A program made the position numbers and the translations under genes. Positions 4,438 to 9,090 of a stretch of DNA of 9,090 nucleotides are shown here, in pieces. The stretch lies in assembly GCA_016202845.1 (NCBI GenBank), contig JACQNW010000047.1:1-9090 (forward strand). Reading direction: 5' to 3'. The stretch comes from Candidatus Aenigmatarchaeota archaeon (GTDB lineage: Archaea > Aenigmatarchaeota > Aenigmatarchaeia > GW2011-AR5). Numbering within the stretch: position 1 is the first letter of the stretch; the number at the start of each line of letters is the position of its first letter. The notes under the pieces were generated by a model, which worked only from the letters and a program-made list of their open reading frames with translations, ran no database searches and was not told where the DNA came from.

Positions 4438-5307
4438 ATGAGCTTCCAAGATTATGCTTCAATAATGCTCGAAAAAGGAAAGGATGCAGAAAAATTGAGG
4501 GAAAGAAGTCTGCAATATGAGCAAGCACGGCAAGAAGCAGAGGCTCTGCAGCCTGTTCTCGCAGCTTTGGATGAATTGAAGCCTGAACAATTAGGACTTA
4601 TTTCTGAAGAAGCCAAAGGCATAAGAGAGAAGGCAAAGCCAAAATTCGATGGTGATTCGCTTGCAATAATGGCATACGCAGGACAGGCAAATGGAAGGCT
4701 TTCTTTGATTGTTCCTGTAGAAGTCGATGAAGATGCAAACTTCTTAGAGGCTGCAACTTTGGGGCATGTGCAGGAATCGTTGAGATCAGGTGGCAAAAAT
4801 GTAAAAAAAACCGTAACGGGCGGATTTGCAGAATTTACCGTTAATGTTGATGATCCACGCGAAGTAAAAAAAATAATGGAAGCGCTTGTAAAACAGCCGC
4901 AGGCCTTGACGCTGGCAAATGTTTCTTTTGCAGTAGAATACGGGACTTTCGAATCGTATTCAGGAAACGGACAAAGAGCACGGTCCGCCACGCGGAAAGC
5001 TTTGCTGCCAGCGCCTGCAGAACGCGAATACAGAAAAAGCAAAGGTGAAAAAGCCAAAGGCGGCAAAACTGAAGGTGCAGGTGCTTATTCTAGAGAAAAT
5101 GGCAAAGGCCTTGATGGAAATATCTTGGCATACTTGGTTGATCATGAAGAAGGCACTAAACAAGACGTTTCAGAAGCACTGGAAGGATATACAGAAAAGT
5201 CTGTCGCTATAAGAATAGGTGTTTTAAAACGGGAAGGCTATTTGAAGCGGATAAGAACTGATGACAAAAAAGCCGTTTACGCTATTGGTAAAAAAAAAAT
5301 AAATTAA
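4438..5307 (+). CDS. Coiled-coil/winged-helix paralog 1, N-terminal part (ends at poly-A frameshift)
   Basis: No family recognised. The 289-aa product has a charged helical, probably coiled-coil segment (about 15-66); an alpha/beta domain (about 72-170) with strands LSLIVPVEV, GGFAEFTVNV and VSFAVEYG around the helix REVKKIMEAL; a Lys/Gly-rich linker (171-215); and a winged-helix-like domain (about 222-284) starting NGKGLDGNILAY and ending with the wing KKAVYAIG. The same order occurs in the proteins from 6067 and 7145; the NGK-LD-NILAY motif is shared with the latter. The frame ends two codons beyond ten A residues (5290-5299). In the -1 frame the reading continues without a stop to 6020 and supplies the two further winged-helix domains that the third paralog has. 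DNA or RNA binding is inferred from the fold only. The ATG at 4438 has a TATA box about 29 nt upstream and no ribosome binding site. Confidence 0.85.
   Translation: MSFQDYASIMLEKGKDAEKLRERSLQYEQARQEAEALQPVLAALDELKPEQLGLISEEAKGIREKAKPKFDGDSLAIMAYAGQANGRLSLIVPVEVDEDANFLEAATLGHVQESLRSGGKNVKKTVTGGFAEFTVNVDDPREVKKIMEALVKQPQALTLANVSFAVEYGTFESYSGNGQRARSATRKALLPAPAEREYRKSKGEKAKGGKTEGAGAYSRENGKGLDGNILAYLVDHEEGTKQDVSEALEGYTEKSVAIRIGVLKREGYLKRIRTDDKKAVYAIGKKKIN
5290..5299 (+). other. A10 slippery tract joining two reading frames
   Basis: Ten A residues follow GGT (Gly) at codons AAA-AAA-AAA-ATA. In the frame used downstream, a stop (TAA) lies at 5289-5291, and the upstream frame stops at 5305-5307, so the two frames overlap only from 5292 to 5304, almost exactly the A tract. 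A single -1 ribosomal slip, or RNA or DNA with 11 (or 8) A residues, gives one continuous frame of about 527 codons. Polymerase slippage, ribosomal frameshifting, a recent indel or a sequencing error could each explain this. Confidence 0.75.
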
Positions 5308-6020
5308 ATATTTCTATTGCTAAGCAAACTGATGAATCGGCAGATGATCTTGATGCGGCAGAAGTAACCGGCAAACATGAATATTCTGCTAAAGTGACGC
5401 CAGTCAATCAAGCACAGTCACTGAGCAGGACAAAAAGAGTTAAAGAACATCCTGTCCTGGACGAAGATCCCGCAGAAGTCCAAAGAATTGAAGAATCTTT
5501 AGGCAGGCAAGAAAAAGAAGCGGCAGGTCTTAGTTCTGTTGAAAAAAGAGTGTTAGAATATGCAAGAGACAGATCAGGACAAATTCCATATGAAAGGGCC
5601 TCTGATTATATGAGCATGGCGATAAACGATGTCAAAAAAGCAGCACATGCACTGGGAGACAAAGGCTTGCTTAATGCTGGCGAGCATTCATACTGGTTCA
5701 ATAAGCCAAGCTCAAGAAAATCCCTTTCACAAGCAGAGCCTGCGTTGGGTGGCGTCGTGAATCAGGGAAAACCTGAAATAGAGCCAGTAGCTGTTTACAA
5801 AGGCGATCTGCCAGTAAACGAATACAACGCTCTTAATATCATAAATAACTCTTCAGTCACCACCATAAATTCCCTTATGCACGACTTGTGCATCAAAAAA
5901 CCACAAGCAGCAGACATTTTGGATGGCTTGGAAACCAAAGGCCTTGTACGGCAAGAACGCATGTCATATAACCTGACTCCCGCAGGCGGAACTTATCTTT
6001 CAAGCAGGGTTGCCCAATGA
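5298..6020 (+). CDS. Paralog 1, C-terminal part in the -1 frame (two winged-helix domains)
   Basis: This frame is open from the A tract at 5298. The first usable start is GTG at 5394, which would give a 208-aa protein, but I see no ribosome binding site or TATA box before it, so a separate gene is unlikely. Counted from that GTG, the product has an acidic linker (to about 45), a winged-helix-like domain (about 48-105, beginning EKRVLEYARD) and a second one (about 143-207, with EYNALNII, VTTINSLMHDL, ADILDGLETKGLV and YNLTPAGGTYL). Both match the last two domains of the 502-aa paralog (VKRVLAYLED and NYSALTIV, ADTVIGELKGQGYI) in order and spacing. It therefore reads as the severed or slippage-expressed C-terminal half of the gene that begins at 4438. 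The sequence after the tract is intact, with no further stops, which argues against long-standing decay. Confidence 0.75.
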   Translation, partial: NKLNISIAKQTDESADDLDAAEVTGKHEYSAKVTPVNQAQSLSRTKRVKEHPVLDEDPAEVQRIEESLGRQEKEAAGLSSVEKRVLEYARDRSGQIPYERASDYMSMAINDVKKAAHALGDKGLLNAGEHSYWFNKPSSRKSLSQAEPALGGVVNQGKPEIEPVAVYKGDLPVNEYNALNIINNSSVTTINSLMHDLCIKKPQAADILDGLETKGLVRQERMSYNLTPAGGTYLSSRVAQ

Positions 6021-6035
6021 TTGATCTGATTTTAC

Positions 6036-6046
6036 CTTAAATAATT
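6036..6046 (+). promoter_or_regulatory. TATA box of the second paralog
   Basis: CTTAAATAATT is centred about 26 nt before the ATG at 6067, fitting a leaderless mRNA. It decides for ATG 6067 over the adjacent upstream TTG at 6064. It lies in the 46-nt gap after the stop at 6020. Confidence 0.55.
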
Positions 6047-6066
6047 TCAACAGTTATTTCTAATTG

Positions 6067-7143
6067 ATGGACGTAATAAAATATGCTGCAAAGCTTTATG
6101 CAGAAGACGATGTAGCCGGTATGCTAAGAGAGCAGACTGCAAAAATGAAAAGAGTGCCGCCAAATGTAGCAGAATTAGAAGAAGTGGTAAAATTTTTGTC
6201 AGATAAACCGTATGCAATTGCAACAAAAAGAGAGGCAGAAACAGAGCTGGATAGAGCAAGAAGAGCGGTTCCAAAAATTGATAAAATAGAAGTGGTAATA
6301 GGCGCAAAGGTGCATGGCAGAGAATTAGTTATACTATTGCCTGTTTCTCGTTTCGATGCCGAAGCAGCAGAGGGCTCGCTAGTTGCTCATTGTGAAAAGG
6401 TTTTGGGCACACCTGAAAAAATGAATGATTTTGCAGGATTACTGAGGCTTGAATACAACAAAGATGGGGATGCAGAAACAGCATTGCAAGAATTAAGGCG
6501 GTCAACAGAATTTCTTGATAGAAGCGGCTTGCGAATCAGGCTAATCGTAGGATACCAGCCAAGTGCTGGAGATTATGGACATGTTAAAGCGCGTGAAGCA
6601 AGAATTGAAAATCCAACTCTTGCAGAATATAAAATGCCTGAACCAACAAAATTTACCGGATATCAAGGTTTGAAGCCAAGGCAAAAAGTGCTGAAATATG
6701 TGGAAGATCATGGTGAAATATCATCGGCACTTGCAAAAGAACTCACAGGTTTTGAGTCTAACAGTTTGGACGCTTTGATGAGTTCATTGGCATCGTCTGG
6801 CAAATTATACAGGGTGAGTAAGGGAGTTTACAGAAAGGGCAGCAACAGTTCGGCCGAAACATCCTATGGAGTAGAAAAATCAGGCGAATCTGAAACCTAC
6901 CCGGTTCCTTCTGATGATGGCGATGATCCAAGAGACAAAAAAATGAGGCGAGTTCTCAATTTGCTGAATGGAAGTCCTGTAGGCGTCAATTATTTACGTA
7001 CTTCATATAACATGCCTATGGATGAACTGTTGAGGTATCAAAAAGAAGGGAAAGTCACGATAGATGGCGGTGATGCCAACATAATGCTAGGAACAGTGCA
7101 CATAACAGCTATTGGCAAAGAAATTTTATCAGGGAGAAAATAA
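6067..7143 (+). CDS. Coiled-coil/winged-helix paralog 2
   Basis: No family recognised. The 358-aa product follows the layout of its neighbours: a charged helical N-terminus (about 15-70, rich in Glu, Arg and Lys), an alpha/beta domain (about 73-165) with IEVVIGAKV, LVILLPVSRF, FAGLLRLEYN, the helix AETALQELRRS and RIRLIVGYQ, a linker, a winged-helix-like domain (about 200-258, RQKVLKYVEDHGEIS ... GKLYRVSKGVYRKG) and a second one at the end (about 289-355, KKMRRVLNLLNG ... VHITAIGKEIL). The LPV strand and the order of strands match LIVPV in the first paralog and LPLPVMP in the third. It has one winged-helix domain fewer than the full-length members. The stop codon is one base before the ATG of the next gene, so the two are surely co-transcribed. 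Cytoplasmic; a nucleic-acid-binding role is an inference from the winged helices. Confidence 0.88.
   Translation: MDVIKYAAKLYAEDDVAGMLREQTAKMKRVPPNVAELEEVVKFLSDKPYAIATKREAETELDRARRAVPKIDKIEVVIGAKVHGRELVILLPVSRFDAEAAEGSLVAHCEKVLGTPEKMNDFAGLLRLEYNKDGDAETALQELRRSTEFLDRSGLRIRLIVGYQPSAGDYGHVKAREARIENPTLAEYKMPEPTKFTGYQGLKPRQKVLKYVEDHGEISSALAKELTGFESNSLDALMSSLASSGKLYRVSKGVYRKGSNSSAETSYGVEKSGESETYPVPSDDGDDPRDKKMRRVLNLLNGSPVGVNYLRTSYNMPMDELLRYQKEGKVTIDGGDANIMLGTVHITAIGKEILSGRK
7132..7136 (+). promoter_or_regulatory. Ribosome binding site of the third paralog
   Basis: GGGAG lies eight bases before the ATG at 7145 and inside the end of the previous gene. It favours ATG 7145 over the in-frame TTG at 7112, which would overlap the upstream gene. 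An internal operon gene needs such a site, unlike the leaderless first genes. Confidence 0.5.
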
Positions 7144-7144
7144 T

Positions 7145-8653
7145 ATGACGATCAGAGATGATGTGCTTGCAGAATATAATACAAGTGGTGCAGTCTCCAG
7201 TCTTGAAGCTCGGGACACGGAATATAAAAAGCTGACAGATGAATTGGGTGAGGCAGATAATTTTGGGAAAAAAATTCTAGACAGTAAATTTTTAGACCAA
7301 GATAGTTTGATGCAAGCAATAGAAAAAGCAAAAAGGACCGCGGAAGAGCGTTTTGGCGAGGAACCGCATATAGAAATTCCTCTGGTTTTGACAGTTAAAG
7401 ACAAAGAATTGGATTTGCCGCTTCCTGTTATGCCAAAAGGCGAACATTCGGGCCTTATAAGAGATCTGTTTGATTATGGCTATGCAGCTTTAGGAAAAGC
7501 AGGAAAAAATCCTGAAAAACAAGCAGAAAATGGATTTCTTTCTTTTCATAATACCGCAGAAACCGGCAATATAACAAGGGTTGTAGAAGCGCTAAGAAGC
7601 CCGCCAGAGAAAATAGCAAAAGCAAGAATAGGGCTTTATCTTATTGTAGATTATACAACAAACGGAAATAAAAAAGAAGCAGTTGCTAAAGAAGTGCAAA
7701 AAACAACAGCAATACCACCAGAGCCCGTCAAACCTGTATCAATAGAAGTCGTTCCACAGAAGGCTCCGCGAGCAGAATTGCAAAGAAGAAATCAAGAACA
7801 AAAGCCTGGAAGCTATGAACGAGGCAATGGAAAAACACTGGATGAAAATATACTCGCATATGGAAAAGATCATTTAACACTAACATTGAGCGGCCTGCAA
7901 GCTGCGCTTGCAGGCTATTCACCAAATTCTATTCGTGTAAGAAAAGATAAACTGCAAACAAGCGGCAGACTAGTTGCAACAGGAAAAAAAGGAAAGGAGG
8001 CAATTTATAGAGTAGCAGATGCAAGTCTTGAAAAAAAAGAAAATCCTGCAATAAAGGAAGCAAAAACGCCTGCCGAGCCTCCTTTGGATAAAAAAGTTGG
8101 TCAGCCTTTGTTAATTGATAAAACTGAAAAAGAAGAAACTGTTTATCCTCATCCAAGTATAAAAATCCAGCAACCTCCAAAAATGGATGTGAAAGCTCCA
8201 GAAGTTAATGGAGACTATGAAGCCAAAGTAAAGCGTGTTTTAGCGTACCTGGAAGATCAAGGCGAAACAGAAATTCCTGTGATATACAGAGGCGCAAGAT
8301 TAAGTTCGGTAGATGAAACAATAACGATAGTAAATGACCTGAGAAGCAGGGGCATAGTTCAGACATATGGAAGAACAGGAAGATTATACGGGCTGGTAGA
8401 AAAAAGCAGTGGTGTACCAGTTGAAAATGTTGTTGTCTCAAGCATACCGCCAAAAAACTATTCTGCGCTGACCATTGTAGCAAGACACCCTGATGGCACC
8501 ACAGAAGCAAAAGTTAGGGGAGAATTACGCCTTGGCCAAAAAGAAGCAGATACAGTGATTGGTGAATTAAAAGGACAAGGTTACATTAACGTTGACAAAG
8601 AAACTCGTATGCTTTATGCAACAAAGAAGGGTTCTGATGCTGTGGGAAGTTAG
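7145..8653 (+). CDS. Coiled-coil/winged-helix paralog 3 (full-length, three winged helices)
   Basis: No family recognised. The 502-aa product contains a charged helical N-terminus (about 15-70); an alpha/beta domain (about 74-171) with IEIPLVLTVKD, LDLPLPVMP, GFLSFHN, the helix NITRVVEALRS and IGLYLIVDYT; a long Pro/Lys/Glu linker (172-222); a first winged-helix-like domain (about 226-291, NGKTLDENILAY to EAIYRVADA); a second acidic/Pro-rich linker; a second winged helix (about 359-418, VKRVLAYLED to GRLYGLVE); and a third (about 436-499, NYSALTIV to RMLYATKKG). It aligns by eye with the rejoined first paralog throughout, including NGK-LD-NILAY. A run of eight A residues (8031-8038) sits in the linker after the first winged helix, near the position of the A10 tract in the first paralog, but here the frame is intact. 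It is translated from ATG 7145, one base after the preceding stop. Confidence 0.88.
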   Translation: MTIRDDVLAEYNTSGAVSSLEARDTEYKKLTDELGEADNFGKKILDSKFLDQDSLMQAIEKAKRTAEERFGEEPHIEIPLVLTVKDKELDLPLPVMPKGEHSGLIRDLFDYGYAALGKAGKNPEKQAENGFLSFHNTAETGNITRVVEALRSPPEKIAKARIGLYLIVDYTTNGNKKEAVAKEVQKTTAIPPEPVKPVSIEVVPQKAPRAELQRRNQEQKPGSYERGNGKTLDENILAYGKDHLTLTLSGLQAALAGYSPNSIRVRKDKLQTSGRLVATGKKGKEAIYRVADASLEKKENPAIKEAKTPAEPPLDKKVGQPLLIDKTEKEETVYPHPSIKIQQPPKMDVKAPEVNGDYEAKVKRVLAYLEDQGETEIPVIYRGARLSSVDETITIVNDLRSRGIVQTYGRTGRLYGLVEKSSGVPVENVVVSSIPPKNYSALTIVARHPDGTTEAKVRGELRLGQKEADTVIGELKGQGYINVDKETRMLYATKKGSDAVGS

Positions 8654-8955
8654 GCTATTTTCTTGACGTCAGGGGTGCTGCATACAGGGCATTTTACAGC
8701 GTTGTAAAGCCATTCATAGCTGCATGAGGCGCATTTGTACTTCTGGACATATTGTTTTGGATATTTCAATACCCTTTTGCTTGCTTCTTCCAGGACTTCT
8801 AAATCATCATGCGTTAAATAACCCTTAATGCCGCGCAGAGAGCTGACAGTAGGCTTAACCAAGCCATTCTTATTGCTCAATTTATGCTTGCTATTGCCAT
8901 TTCGCCTGTTTCCATTTCTCTTTGCCATAGTTAATTTTCTGAATCTTGAAAGCAT
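8650..8955 (-). CDS. Small zinc-ribbon protein
   Basis: The product has a very basic N-terminus rich in Lys, Arg, Asn and Gly (about residues 10-35), a helical middle (about 48-70, LTHDDLEVLEEASKRVL) and a C-terminal zinc ribbon with two knuckles, CASC and CPVC, 10 residues apart (Cys75, 78, 89 and 92 counted from the ATG at 8955). Such proteins usually bind nucleic acid or ribosome-type complexes; no specific family is claimed. The start is uncertain. TTG 8979 lies upstream of the start site predicted from the TATA box (about 8968), so ATG 8955 (101 aa) is the first usable one, and ATG 8928 (92 aa, beginning MAKRNG) is equally plausible by protein character. Its stop codon overlaps that of the convergent paralog by 4 bp, so the two transcripts must read into each other. 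Confidence 0.8.
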   Translation of the reverse strand: MLSRFRKLTMAKRNGNRRNGNSKHKLSNKNGLVKPTVSSLRGIKGYLTHDDLEVLEEASKRVLKYPKQYVQKYKCASCSYEWLYNAVKCPVCSTPDVKKIA

Positions 8956-8988
8956 TCTTGTACCACGCCCTGATAACAACTATCTTCA

Positions 8989-8998
8989 TTATTTTATA
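8989..8998 (-). promoter_or_regulatory. TATA box of the zinc-ribbon gene
   Basis: On the minus strand this is TATAAAATAA, a near-consensus archaeal TATA box. It predicts transcription from about 8968, giving a leader of about 13 nt to ATG 8955 or about 40 nt to ATG 8928. Confidence 0.6.
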
Positions 8999-9004
8999 GT
9001 GATA

Positions 9005-9019
9005 AACCTTTTAAAGGTT
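9005..9019. promoter_or_regulatory. Palindrome next to the zinc-ribbon promoter
   Basis: AACCTTT-T-AAAGGTT is a perfect 7-bp inverted repeat with a one-base centre, placed about 6 bp upstream of the TATA box of the minus-strand gene, overlapping or abutting the expected BRE. A protein-binding site is more likely than an RNA hairpin because it lies upstream of the predicted start of transcription. Confidence 0.45.
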
Positions 9020-9070
9020 ACTTTTACTATTCTTGTTATACTTTCGCTTATTTTAAATAAAAACCATGCA

Positions 9071-9090
9071 TTATAGTGGACCAAACAAAT
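9071..9090 (+). repeat. Possible fragment of the 1471-1653 element at the window edge
   Basis: The last 20 bases match 1490-1509 at 18 of 20 positions (the 5' strand of the first hairpin of the element). The bases before it do not match the inverted end, and the window stops before the other hairpin arm would appear. AT-rich composition makes a chance match possible. Confidence 0.3.

Noticed and set aside
3460..4440. Attachment-site duplication of the tRNA 3' end around the methyltransferase gene
   Set aside because: I looked for a second copy of the T-arm/acceptor sequence between 4300 and 4440 and found none; no integrase gene is present.
4452..5066. Minus-strand open frame of 204 codons opposite the first paralog
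   Set aside because: Ser/Phe/Ala-rich product typical of the reverse frame of Lys/Glu/Ala-coding DNA; no promoter or ribosome binding site noted.
5303..5394. Independent promoter and start for the 208-codon frame at 5394
   Set aside because: The AT-rich TTAAATATTT at 5304-5313 is about 80 nt from the GTG, there is no ribosome binding site, and the open frame extends upstream into the A tract, so a frameshift is the better explanation.
1471..9090. CRISPR array
   Set aside because: The repeated pieces are only two or three, differ in extent and are thousands of bases apart; there is no regular spacing.

Overview
The window reads as archaeal DNA. The signs are a tRNA-Tyr gene with C1-G72 pairing and an intron at the usual archaeal 37/38 site, AT-rich TATA-like boxes about 24-30 nt upstream of several start codons (the spacing expected for leaderless archaeal mRNAs), few Shine-Dalgarno sites, a short zinc-ribbon protein, and many proteins with no recognisable family. 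A small-genome DPANN-type archaeon is a reasonable guess, but no marker here proves a lineage.

Left part (1-3173): a small two-helix membrane protein and a kinase-fold-like protein lie on the minus strand. The second is divergent from a nucleoside diphosphate kinase (ndk) gene. Then comes a 279-nt gene-free stretch holding a highly structured element with 14-nt inverted ends, followed by a secreted or membrane-anchored beta-sandwich protein expressed from a TATA promoter with a palindrome just upstream.

Middle (3174-4437): two strong hairpins with complementary loops; a tRNA-Tyr(GTA) gene interrupted twice (D-loop and anticodon loop); and, tail-to-tail against it, a SAM-dependent methyltransferase of bacterial character and higher GC, probably acquired by transfer. 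Its upstream region carries a partial second copy of the 1471-1653 element.

Right part (4438-8653): a cluster of three paralogous, co-oriented genes that I cannot assign to a known family. Each product has an N-terminal helical/coiled-coil segment, an alpha/beta domain with a shared L-P-V strand motif, a linker, and two or three winged-helix-like domains. The first gene is split by a -1 frameshift exactly at a run of ten A residues (5290-5299). Rejoined, it gives a protein of about 527 aa that matches the 502-aa third paralog from end to end. This is the most unusual system in the window: probably a family of DNA-binding or scaffold proteins, with one member in a possibly slippage-controlled state. 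A convergent zinc-ribbon gene overlaps the last paralog by 4 bp at the stop codons. The final 20 nt resemble the 5' half of the hairpin in the 1471-1653 element.

All functional calls rest on reading motifs by eye. No database search, folding program or alignment tool was used.
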